NCBI GenBank assembly: GCA_027482245.1
Contig: JAIXWG010000026.1
Location: 48,554 to 112,553 of the forward strand
DNA: 64,000 nucleotides
Direction of reading: 5' to 3'
From: Acetobacteraceae bacterium
Lineage (GTDB): Bacteria; Pseudomonadota; Alphaproteobacteria; Acetobacterales; Acetobacteraceae
Shown here: piece by piece, positions 30,783-37,934 of the stretch
Numbering within the stretch: the first letter of the stretch is position 1
Layout of the letters: each line of letters begins with the position of its first letter
Made by a program: the position numbers and the translations under genes
Notes under the pieces: generated by a model
The model's database searches: none
Seen by the model: the letters and a program-made list of their open reading frames with translations, nothing else
Told to the model about the DNA's origin: nothing

Positions 30783-31744
30783 ACCGCCGCGCGATCCTGC
30801 TGGCGGCACCGGCCCTCGTCCTGGCGGGCGGCGCGCGGGCGCAGTCCTTCCCGGCGCGGCCGATCCGCCTGATCGTCACCATCGGCGCGGGATCGGCGGC
30901 CGACATCCTGGCCCGCGCCCTGGCGGATGAGCTCGGGCGGCGGCTCGGGCAATCCGTGGTGGTGGAGAACCGGCCCGGCGCCGGCGGCAACATCGCCGGC
31001 GAGGTCGTGAAGCGCGCCGACCCCGATGGCCACACGCTGCTGGTGGCGACGGTCTCCACCCATGGCATCAACCCCGCGCTCTACCGCACGATGCCCTTCG
31101 ACCCGGTGGCGGATTTCGCGCCGATCACGCTGGCGGCGACGAGCCCCAACGTGCTGGTGGTGCACCCCGACAGCCCCTATCGCAGCGTGGAGGACATCGT
31201 CGCCGCGGCGCGCGCGAAGCCCGGCGAGCTGACCTATTCCTCCGGCGGATCGGGCACGTCGCAGCACCTCGGCGGCGCGGTGCTGGAACAGATGACGGGC
31301 ACGCGGCTGACGCATGTGCCCTTCCGCTCGGCGCCGGAGAGCATCAACGCGGTGCTCGGCCAGCAGACCACGATGACCTTCGCCTCCGTGCCCGCGGCAC
31401 TTGGCATGGCGCAGGGCGGGCGGCTGCGGCCGATCGGGCTGTCGGGCCTGCGGCCGATGGCGACCTGGCCGGAGGTGAAGCCACTGGCGGAACTCGGCCT
31501 GCCGGGCTTCGACGTCACGGCCTGGTTCGGGCTGGTGGCGCCGGCGCGCACGCCGGCCGCCATCGTGGAGCAGATCAACGCCGCAACGCGCGCGGCGCTC
31601 GACCTGCCGGCGGTGCGCGACAGGCTGGCGGGGCAGGGGATGCAGGTGCTCGATGGCGGCCCCGCCGAATTCGGCGCCTTCATCCGCGCCGAGATCACGC
31701 GCTGGGCGCCCATCGTGCGCGCGAGCGGCGCCACGGCTGACTGA
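30779..31744 (+). CDS. TctC/Bug-type tripartite tricarboxylate receptor protein
   Basis: This 321-residue periplasmic binding protein has a short signal (RRAILLAAPALVLAGGARAQ) and then the Bug family pattern: FPARPIRLIVTIGAGSAADI, VVENRPGAGGNIAGE, PDGHTLLVA, THVPFRSAPESINAVL and a late PALGMAQGGRLRPIGLSG. Such receptors bind carboxylates and similar small molecules for TctAB pumps. No TctA or TctB gene is adjacent; unlinked receptors are frequent in this family. It is translationally coupled to the RidA gene. Confidence 0.9.
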   Translation: MNRRAILLAAPALVLAGGARAQSFPARPIRLIVTIGAGSAADILARALADELGRRLGQSVVVENRPGAGGNIAGEVVKRADPDGHTLLVATVSTHGINPALYRTMPFDPVADFAPITLAATSPNVLVVHPDSPYRSVEDIVAAARAKPGELTYSSGGSGTSQHLGGAVLEQMTGTRLTHVPFRSAPESINAVLGQQTTMTFASVPAALGMAQGGRLRPIGLSGLRPMATWPEVKPLAELGLPGFDVTAWFGLVAPARTPAAIVEQINAATRAALDLPAVRDRLAGQGMQVLDGGPAEFGAFIRAEITRWAPIVRASGATAD

Positions 31745-31752
31745 TCGTTTCT

Positions 31753-31778
31753 CCCTCCCCCGGACTTCCGGGGGAGGG
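31753..31778. repeat. GC-rich palindromic repeat (family A, copy 3)
   Basis: CCCTCCCCCGGA and TCCGGGGGAGGG form a 12-pair stem with a CT loop, followed by TTGGGGTGGGGG as in the copy at 26893. It lies in the 52-base gap between the convergent ends of the TctC gene and the family-5 binding protein gene. A bidirectional terminator role is likely. Confidence 0.7.
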
Positions 31779-31796
31779 TTGGGGTGGGGGTCGGTG

Positions 31797-33359
31797 CTAC
31801 CGCGCCGGCCGCAGCTCCGTCGCCATCGTCCGCTCGTCGTTCCGCGCATTGTAGGTGTAGCCCCGCCGCGCGGCCCAGATGTTCACCTGGTGGTGCAGCG
31901 GGATGATGGCGAGGTCCTCCATCGCGATGCGCGTGGCCTGCTGGTACAGCGGCTCGCGCTGTGCCGGATCCAGCGTCTGCAGCGCCTGCGCCAGCACCTG
32001 GTCGAGCCGCGGGCTGGAATAGCCGCTGCGATTGACCGCACCCCAGCCGCGGCTCGGTTCGTTGGTAGCGATGAGCGATTGCAGCGGGCTGTCGGGCTCC
32101 CCGGTGCCGGTGCCCCAGCCCAGCAGGCCGACGCTGAACTCGTTGCGCGCGGCACGGCCGAAGAAGGTGGCGGAGGGCTGCGCCTCCACCCGCACGCGGA
32201 GCCCCGCCCGCGTCCAGCCCTGCGCGATCGCCTGCAGCACGCGGTCGTCATTGATGTAGCGGTCGTTCGGCCCGCCGAGGACGATCTGGAAGCCCTGCGG
32301 ATAGCCCGCTTCCGCCAGCAGGCGCCGCGCGCGTTCCGGGTCGAAGGGATCGGGGCGGAGCGACGGATCATGCCCCATCACCCCCGCCGGCAGCAGCTGC
32401 CCCGACGCCACCGCCTGCCCGTTCATCACCGCGCGCACGATGCCGTCGCGGTTGATGGCGAGCGAAAGCGCGCGCCGCACCCGCACGTCCCGCAGCGGGT
32501 TGTCGATGGCATTGCCCGCGAGGTCCGTGACCCCCGGCGTGCGGTCCCGCGCCTGGTCCACATAGAGGTAGATGTTGCGCACGCCCGCGATGGAGAAGAC
32601 GCCGAGATTGGCGTCGCGCGACAGGCCCGCGACCTCATCCGTCGGGACCTGGTCGATCAGATGCACATCGCCAGCCCGTAGTGCCGCGACGCGCGATGCG
32701 GTGTTGGTAATCAGGAGAAAATTCACGCGCTCCCACGGTTCCTTCGCGCCGTCATACTCGTCGTTGCGCGCCAGCTCGAACCGGCTGCCCGGCGTCCAGG
32801 ACCGGAAGCGGTAGGGACCGGTGCCGATGGCAGCGCGGCCATTGTTGAAGTCGGCGGTGGAGGTCTCGCGATCCCCGCCGCGCACCAGCATCAGCCCCGC
32901 CATCTGGTTGGGCAGCAGCGGATGCGGGCCATCCGTGTGCAGGCGCAGCGTGTGCGGGTCCACGATCTCCACGCGGTTGATGCGCCGCGTGTAGATGGTG
33001 AAGCGCCCCGGGCTGTTGGGCACGTTGGCGACGCGGTCGATGTTGGGCGCGAAGTCGGCGGCGGTGAAGGGCGTGCCGTCATGCCAGCGCGCGGTCCGGC
33101 GCAGCGTGAACTCCCACGTCGTCTGGTCGATCGCCCGCCACGCCGTCGCCAGTTCCGGCTTCAGGCCGAGCTTCTCATCCTGCCCGACCAGCGCCTGGTA
33201 GATGTGCTGGTGGATCGCGACGTTGCTGGTCAGCGCGTGGAAATGCGGATCGACGGAGGTGACGGCCGCGCCATAGCCGATCCGCACCTCCTGCGCCGCA
33301 ACGGGCATGGCGAGCATCGCCGATGCCAAAGAAGCAACCCACGCTCGCCGCAGTCTCAT
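31797..33359 (-). CDS. family-5 extracellular solute-binding protein
   Basis: The 520-residue protein has a signal peptide (RLRRAWVASLASAMLAMPVAAQ region, cleavage after residue 23) and the large periplasmic SBP_bac_5 fold used for peptides, nickel and opines: DVHLIDQVPTDEV, DNPLRDVRVRRALSLAINRD, GYPQGFQIVLGGPNDRYIND and GLLGWGTGTGEPDSPL. No permease or ATPase gene is next to it. It is divergent from the amidohydrolase at 33429 across 69 bases, which hints at uptake of that enzyme's substrate. Confidence 0.9.
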   Translation of the reverse strand: MRLRRAWVASLASAMLAMPVAAQEVRIGYGAAVTSVDPHFHALTSNVAIHQHIYQALVGQDEKLGLKPELATAWRAIDQTTWEFTLRRTARWHDGTPFTAADFAPNIDRVANVPNSPGRFTIYTRRINRVEIVDPHTLRLHTDGPHPLLPNQMAGLMLVRGGDRETSTADFNNGRAAIGTGPYRFRSWTPGSRFELARNDEYDGAKEPWERVNFLLITNTASRVAALRAGDVHLIDQVPTDEVAGLSRDANLGVFSIAGVRNIYLYVDQARDRTPGVTDLAGNAIDNPLRDVRVRRALSLAINRDGIVRAVMNGQAVASGQLLPAGVMGHDPSLRPDPFDPERARRLLAEAGYPQGFQIVLGGPNDRYINDDRVLQAIAQGWTRAGLRVRVEAQPSATFFGRAARNEFSVGLLGWGTGTGEPDSPLQSLIATNEPSRGWGAVNRSGYSSPRLDQVLAQALQTLDPAQREPLYQQATRIAMEDLAIIPLHHQVNIWAARRGYTYNARNDERTMATELRPAR

Positions 33360-33428
33360 CGCCGCTGATCCTTCCCCCGATGTCATCCGATGCTAGGCTG
33401 CGCCGAGGGAAAAACGGAAGGGCGGACA

Positions 33429-34862
33429 ATGACGGATCGGCTGCTGGTGGTGGATGGGCTGGTCGTGACGATGGATCCCGATCGCCGCGTGATCGAGGGC
33501 GGCGCCGTGCTGATCGAGGCCGGGCGCATCGCCGCTGTCGGCGACACGGATGCGCTGCGCGCGCGCTTTCCCGGCGCGCCGGAACTCAGCGCGCGCGGCA
33601 AGGCGGTGCTGCCGGGCCTGATCGACGCGCATGCCCATGCCGGTCACACGCTCGTGAAGACATTGGGCGGCGGCGACAGCGCGAGATGGACGGAGGCGGT
33701 GGAAGCCATCTATCCCCGTGGCGCCACGCCGGATTTCTGGGGCGCGGACGGGTCGCTCGCGGCGCTGGAGCGCCTCAAGGCCGGCGTCACCACCAGCCTC
33801 TCCATCTTCGGCGCCTATGGATCGCGCACCGACGATCCCGCGCATGCCATGGCGCATGCGGCCGGCTATCGCCGCGTCGGCGTGCGGCACGTGATCTGCC
33901 CCGGCGCCTCCCCGCCGCCCTATCCCAACACCTTCTACCGCTGGAACGGCGACAGCCATGAGAGCATCGCCGTCACGCTCGATCGCCAGTTGCAGGTCTG
34001 CGAGGAACTCACCGCCGCGCTGCATGACCGCGCCAACGCGATGAGCCGCGTCATGCTCTGCGCCCCCGTCGCCTTCTCCGGCCGCCCCGGCGTGACGCCT
34101 GAGGTGGCGCAGCAATATGACGACACGGCGAAGCAGGTGCGCGCGCTCTCGCGCCGCCTTGGCGTCGGCTTCACGCAGGATGGCCACAAGGGCGGCACGG
34201 TGCGCGCCGCGGCGGAGGCCGGGCTGCTCGGGCCTGACGCGCTGCTCTCCCACTGCATCGACCTGCATGAGGACGAGATCGCGCTGATCGCGGAGAGCGG
34301 CACCAAGGTCGCGCACAACCCCTCCGCCAACTTCTCCATCATCGGCCGCTGCCCCGCCATCGAGCTGATGGACGCCGGCGCCACCGTCGCCATCTGCTCC
34401 GACGGCACCGCGCCCGACCGCAGCTTCGACATGTTCCGCCACATGTTCCAGGCCATGCACTACCACCGCCGCCACTTCCGCGACGCGAAGGTGCTGCCGC
34501 CCGGCAAGGCGCTGGAGATGATCACCTGCGACGCCGCCGCGGCACTCGGCATGGCCGACGAGGTCGGCAGCCTCGAGGTCGGCAAGCGCGCGGACCTCGC
34601 GATCATCGACCTGCGCAAGCCGCACCTCTGGCCGGGCGACATGCCGCTCTACCGCCTCGTCTGCTTCGCGGTGGGATCGGACGTGGACACCGTCATCGTC
34701 GGCGGGCGCATCGTGATGGCGGGACGCACCGTGCTCTCCGTTGATGAAGATACCGTGCTGGACGATGCGACGCGGGAGATCGGGCTGGCGCTGGACCGCA
34801 GCAACATGCGGCACACGGCCGTCACGCCGGAGAGCTTCTGGAAAGCAACGCGGTACAAGTGA
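33429..34862 (+). CDS. amidohydrolase (cytosine deaminase/chlorohydrolase-like)
   Basis: This 477-residue enzyme is an amidohydrolase of the ATZ/TRZ-like branch. It has the metal site GLIDAHAHAGHT, the central QDGHKGG, SHCIDLHEDE and the Asp of CSDGTAPDRS. The C-terminal block (KALEMITCDAAAALGMADEV, then VGKRADLAIIDL) is also usual. The histidine/aspartate set fits deamination or hydrolysis of an amino- or chloro-substituted ring. The divergent solute-binding protein may bring in the substrate. The ATG follows a GGCGGACA ribosome site; an upstream ATG at 33390 has no better support. Confidence 0.85.
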   Translation: MTDRLLVVDGLVVTMDPDRRVIEGGAVLIEAGRIAAVGDTDALRARFPGAPELSARGKAVLPGLIDAHAHAGHTLVKTLGGGDSARWTEAVEAIYPRGATPDFWGADGSLAALERLKAGVTTSLSIFGAYGSRTDDPAHAMAHAAGYRRVGVRHVICPGASPPPYPNTFYRWNGDSHESIAVTLDRQLQVCEELTAALHDRANAMSRVMLCAPVAFSGRPGVTPEVAQQYDDTAKQVRALSRRLGVGFTQDGHKGGTVRAAAEAGLLGPDALLSHCIDLHEDEIALIAESGTKVAHNPSANFSIIGRCPAIELMDAGATVAICSDGTAPDRSFDMFRHMFQAMHYHRRHFRDAKVLPPGKALEMITCDAAAALGMADEVGSLEVGKRADLAIIDLRKPHLWPGDMPLYRLVCFAVGSDVDTVIVGGRIVMAGRTVLSVDEDTVLDDATREIGLALDRSNMRHTAVTPESFWKATRYK

Positions 34863-34863
34863 C

Positions 34864-34911
34864 GGGGGCGCCGCCCCCCGCACCCCGGCCGGGGGGCGTG
34901 GCGCCCCCCGG
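34864..34911. repeat. two-hairpin element (family B, copy 1)
   Basis: Hairpin one pairs GGGGGC with GCCCCC around GCC (34864-34878). Ten bases later hairpin two pairs CCGGGGGGCG with CGCCCCCCGG around TGG (34889-34911). The element starts two bases after the amidohydrolase stop. Similar paired hairpins, both with a 12-base gap, occur at 47024 and 56424. It likely ends amidohydrolase transcription. Confidence 0.6.
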
Positions 34912-34916
34912 GCCCC

Positions 34917-35103
34917 GCCGACGCCAGGCTGATCCGCGGCGACCGCGTCCTCGACGGCCCCTGCAGCCAGACCCGGGAGCAACTCGGCAGCTATTTCACG
35001 CTGGAAGTGCCGGACCTGGAGACGGGGAAGGCCTGGGCCGCGCGCTGCCCGGCCGCCGCGCTCGGCACCACCGAACTCAGGCCCCACCTCGCGATGATGG
35101 GCA
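34917..35103 (+). pseudogene. fragment of a DGPF/YCII-family protein
   Basis: In this frame the DNA encodes a recognisable C-terminal half of a YCII protein: RLIRGDRVLDGPCSQTREQL, then FTLEVPDLETGKAWAARCP. It closely parallels the intact protein at 36279 (VLDGPYAETREQLGGYY, IEVPDMGTALHWAARCP). The N-terminal half is missing, replaced by the hairpin element, and no stop occurs at the natural end; the frame runs into the sigma gene on the other strand. It is a remnant of a second DGPF gene of this ECF42 locus, in opposite orientation to the sigma gene. Confidence 0.7.
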
Positions 35104-36282
35104 GAGCAGGAAGGCGCGCACCGCGGGGTCGGTCGCCAGCCCCGCGGCGCGCAGCCGGGCGGCCTCGGCCTCCTCGCCCTGCGCCAGGGCGGCCAGTGCG
35201 GCCCAGAAGGGCTGGTAGCCCGCCAGCCGCCCATCCGCCGCGGCGTCCCGCAGCGCCGCCAGCCCGGCCGCCGCGCCCTGCACCTTCGCCAGCGCCACCG
35301 CGCGGTTCACCGCGACCACGGGGCTGCCCGTGGCATCCAGCAGCGCGTCGTAGAGCAGCAGGATGGCTGGCCAGTCGGTGCGGCCGGTGAAGCGCCGTGC
35401 GGCGTGCACGGATTGCACCGCCGCCTCCCACTGGAAGCGCCCGGGCGTGCCGAGCGTGAAGGCGCGGCGCAGCGCGGCCTCCGCCTCCGCCTGCATCGCG
35501 CCGTCCCAGCCGGCGGGATCCTGGTCCGACAGCGCCACGTAGCGCCCGGCGCCGTCGCGGGATGCGGGGCGCCGCGCCTCCAGGTGCAGCAGCAGCGCGA
35601 GCAGCCCGGCCGCCTCCGCCTCCTCCGGCGCCAGCGCGGCGGCGATGCGGGCCAGCCACAGCGCCTCCCCGGCCAGGGTCCCGCCATCGGCGGGGTCCTG
35701 CGCGCCGGCGGCATAGGCAGCGTAGATGGCGTCCAGCACCGCCGGCAGCCGCGCCACCACCTCCTCCCGCCCCGGCAGGGCGAAGCGCGCGCCGCTGGCC
35801 GCGATACGGCGCTTGGCGCGCACCAGGCGCTGCCCCATCGCGGCCGGGGAGAGCAGGAAGGCGGAGGCGATGCGCGCCGCGTCCAGCCCCAGCACCACCT
35901 GCAGCATCAGCGGGGCCTGCGCGGCGCGTTCCACCGCCGGGGCCGCGCAGGCCAGCAGCAGGGAAAGGCGGTGGTCGGGGATGGCGTCGGCCTCCGCCTC
36001 CTCCGTCAGCAGGGCGGTGTGGCGCAGCGTGGGCTCGGCGGCGGTCGCGGTGGCGCGGCGGCGATGGCCGTCCAGCAGCCGGCGCCGCGCCGCGGTCAGC
36101 AGCCAGGCCTCCGGCCGGTCGGGCACCCCGTCCCGCGGCCAGGTGGTGAGCGCGGCGGCGAAGGCATCGGCCAGCGCGTCCTCCGCCTGCGCGATGTCCC
36201 GCCCCCGCGCCGCGAGGAAGGCCAGCAGCCTGCCGTAGCCCTCCCGCGCGGCGCGTTCCGCGACGCCGGCGGCGCTGGTCAC
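35077..36282 (-). CDS. ECF42-type RNA polymerase sigma factor
   Basis: The 401-residue protein has region 2 (EGYGRLLAFLAARGRDIAQAEDAL), region 4 (LMLQVVLGLDAARIASAF, then MGQRLVRAKRRI) and a long C-terminal extension of about 200 residues with TPR-like helices (DALLDATGSPVVAVNRAVAL). This extension and the adjacent DGPF (YCII) gene are the hallmarks of ECF42 sigma factors, which are not controlled by classical anti-sigma factors. GTG 36282 overlaps the YCII stop (GTGA), so both genes are co-translated. In other bacteria ECF42 drives its DGPF genes and supports antibiotic tolerance or stress responses; the trigger here is unknown. Confidence 0.88.
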   Translation of the reverse strand: MTSAAGVAERAAREGYGRLLAFLAARGRDIAQAEDALADAFAAALTTWPRDGVPDRPEAWLLTAARRRLLDGHRRRATATAAEPTLRHTALLTEEAEADAIPDHRLSLLLACAAPAVERAAQAPLMLQVVLGLDAARIASAFLLSPAAMGQRLVRAKRRIAASGARFALPGREEVVARLPAVLDAIYAAYAAGAQDPADGGTLAGEALWLARIAAALAPEEAEAAGLLALLLHLEARRPASRDGAGRYVALSDQDPAGWDGAMQAEAEAALRRAFTLGTPGRFQWEAAVQSVHAARRFTGRTDWPAILLLYDALLDATGSPVVAVNRAVALAKVQGAAAGLAALRDAAADGRLAGYQPFWAALAALAQGEEAEAARLRAAGLATDPAVRAFLLCPSSRGGA

Positions 36283-36623
36283 GCCATCACGGGCCTTGCC
36301 TCCACCACCCCGTGGCTGGCGCCGGGGCAGCGCGCGGCCCAGTGGAGCGCCGTGCCCATGTCCGGCACCTCGATCAGGTAGTAGCCGCCCAGCTGCTCCC
36401 TCGTCTCCGCATAGGGCCCGTCCAGTACCTGCGGCGCGCCGTCCACCAGCCGCACGGTGTGGGACGCGCTGGCCGGCATCAGCCGGTTGCTGTTCACCAG
36501 CGCGCCGGCCGCGCGCAGCGCTTCGGTGTAGGCGCCATAGGCCGCCATGGCAGCATTGCGCTCGGCCTCCGGCATCCGGGGCCAGGCGCTCTCATCGGCA
36601 TGGATCAGCAGCATCACCTGCAT
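36279..36623 (-). CDS. DGPF/YCII-family protein, partner of ECF42 sigma
   Basis: The 114-residue protein has the YCII fold with the DGP motif: MQVMLLIHADESAW, NRLMPASASHTVRLVDG, VLDGPYAETREQLGGYY and a VVEARPVMA end. ATG 36623 is chosen because the family begins at this beta strand; longer upstream frames have no support. Family members are small, possibly dimeric enzymes or binders of unknown activity. The stop overlaps the sigma gene start. Confidence 0.88.
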   Translation of the reverse strand: MQVMLLIHADESAWPRMPEAERNAAMAAYGAYTEALRAAGALVNSNRLMPASASHTVRLVDGAPQVLDGPYAETREQLGGYYLIEVPDMGTALHWAARCPGASHGVVEARPVMA

Positions 36624-36702
36624 GGTGGGTTTCCTGTCTTCGTCGCGGCGCCCGATCGGCGCCGCCATGATGACGCGGAGCATGCCGTCGTTTCGACAGG
36701 GG

Positions 36703-36888
36703 CTAGGAAGGATTCTCGTCCCGCTTCGCGCCATCCAGCAGGGCGCGCCGCCGCGCTTCCTCCCGCCGGTCGTTCAGCTTCTCCGCCCCGGTCCGGCCAT
36801 GCTTCACGCGGTTGGCAGCGGCTTCCGCCTGCTCCTCCCGCTTCCGCGCGGCCTTCCGGGCCTTGTTGAGGTTGACGATATCGGCCAT
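36703..36888 (-). CDS. DUF4169 family protein
   Basis: This 61-residue protein is highly charged and helical, starting MADIVNLNKARKAARKREEQ and containing NRVKHGRTGAEKL. It is the complete DUF4169 family pattern, common in alphaproteobacteria and of unknown function. The whole gene is visible. It is divergent from the dienelactone hydrolase at 36928 with a 39-base gap. Confidence 0.9.
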   Translation of the reverse strand: MADIVNLNKARKAARKREEQAEAAANRVKHGRTGAEKLNDRREEARRRALLDGAKRDENPS

Positions 36889-36927
36889 GGGGGCAGGATA
36901 ACGCGCCCCAGGATCGGAAGAAACGCC

Positions 36928-37590
36928 ATGATGATCGAGCTGACCGCCGCCGATGGCCACCGCTTCGCCGCCTACAAGGCGGGCCCCGAGAACGCGACGA
37001 AGGCGCTGGTGGTGGTGCAGGAGATCTTCGGCGTGAACCGCCACATGCGACGCATCTGCGACGATTTCGCGAGGGATGGCTACGCCGTCATCGCCCCCGC
37101 GCTGTTCGACCGCGTCGAGCGTGGCGTGGAGCTCGGCTACACCGGCGATGACGTGGCCCGCGGTCGCGACCTGCGCGCGAAGGTGCCGGCCGATGGCCCG
37201 ATGCTGGATGTGGAGGCCTGCGCCGCCGCCCTGCCGCAGGGCGCCGCGAAGGGCATCGTCGGCTATTGCTGGGGCGGCACCGTCGCCTGGTGGGGGGCGA
37301 CGCGCAGCACCAGCTTCAAGGCCGCCTGCGGCTGGTATGGCGGTGGCATCGCCGGCACGAAGGACGAGGTGCCGAACTGCCCCGTCGAGCTGCATTTCGG
37401 CAGCCTCGACGCCTCCATCCCGATGAGCGACGTGGAAGCGATCCGCGCCGCGCAGCCCGGCATCGCGATCTTCGTCTATGAGGGTGCCGGCCACGGCTTC
37501 GGCTGCGAGGACCGCGCTTCCTACAAGGCGGATGACGCGGCGGTGGCGGAGAAGCGGACGCTCGACTTCTTCGCGAAGCACCTGGGCTGA
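36928..37590 (+). CDS. dienelactone hydrolase family protein
   Basis: The 220-residue alpha/beta hydrolase has the family triad: Cys in GYCWGGTVAWW, Asp in FGSLDASIP and His in YEGAGHGFGC. EIFGVNRHMRRICDDFA is the signature of the N-terminal strand and helix. Dienelactone hydrolases open 4-carboxymethylenebutenolides in chloroaromatic breakdown, though most homologues have unknown esters as substrates. A GGAAG ribosome site lies eight bases before ATG 36928. A small membrane protein gene follows after five bases. Confidence 0.88.
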   Translation: MMIELTAADGHRFAAYKAGPENATKALVVVQEIFGVNRHMRRICDDFARDGYAVIAPALFDRVERGVELGYTGDDVARGRDLRAKVPADGPMLDVEACAAALPQGAAKGIVGYCWGGTVAWWGATRSTSFKAACGWYGGGIAGTKDEVPNCPVELHFGSLDASIPMSDVEAIRAAQPGIAIFVYEGAGHGFGCEDRASYKADDAAVAEKRTLDFFAKHLG

Positions 37591-37595
37591 CGCCG

Positions 37596-37808
37596 GTGGT
37601 CAGCTACTACGTCACGGCCGGCGCCTGCCTGTTCCTGCTGACGATGATGCCCATGTGGTCGTCGCGGCCGGACCAGACCTATCCGATCTGGGTCATCGGC
37701 CTGCTGGCCGTGGTGGTGCTGCTGGTGCCGCTCTTCGTCCGGCGGCGCCGGCGCGAAGGCGCGGCCGCCCCGGGCGACCCCACCGTGACCATCGAGAACC
37801 GGGACTGA
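37596..37808 (+). CDS. small membrane protein
   Basis: The 70-residue protein starts at GTG and has two hydrophobic segments: YYVTAGACLFLLTMMPMW and PIWVIGLLAVVVLLVPLFV, followed by a basic stretch RRRRR and a polar tail. It is probably a two-span inner-membrane protein. It lies five bases after the dienelactone hydrolase and is likely co-transcribed. Family unknown. Confidence 0.55.
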   Translation: MVSYYVTAGACLFLLTMMPMWSSRPDQTYPIWVIGLLAVVVLLVPLFVRRRRREGAAAPGDPTVTIENRD

Positions 37809-37842
37809 TCGCCGGGCCTACCGAGGCCGGTAGCATTTGAAC

Positions 37843-37894
37843 CTGGAGCGAGAAATGCGTTCAGATGATTCCATCTGAACACATATTGCTCCAG
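37843..37894. repeat. 52-base imperfect hairpin with 22-base core palindrome
   Basis: The core GTTCAGATG/CATCTGAAC has a four-base ATTC loop (37859-37880). It extends outwards through ATG/CAT and an internal bulge to a closing CTGGAGC/GCTCCAG stem. It is markedly AT-richer than its surroundings. It lies between the small membrane gene and the kinase gene end (convergent). I believe similar core palindromes occur in other alphaproteobacterial genomes, but cannot check; no second copy is seen in this window. Confidence 0.6.
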
Positions 37895-37934
37895 CCGGCC
37901 GGTCGGCCCCTTCGCGGGGTGAGGCAGCGCCCGG

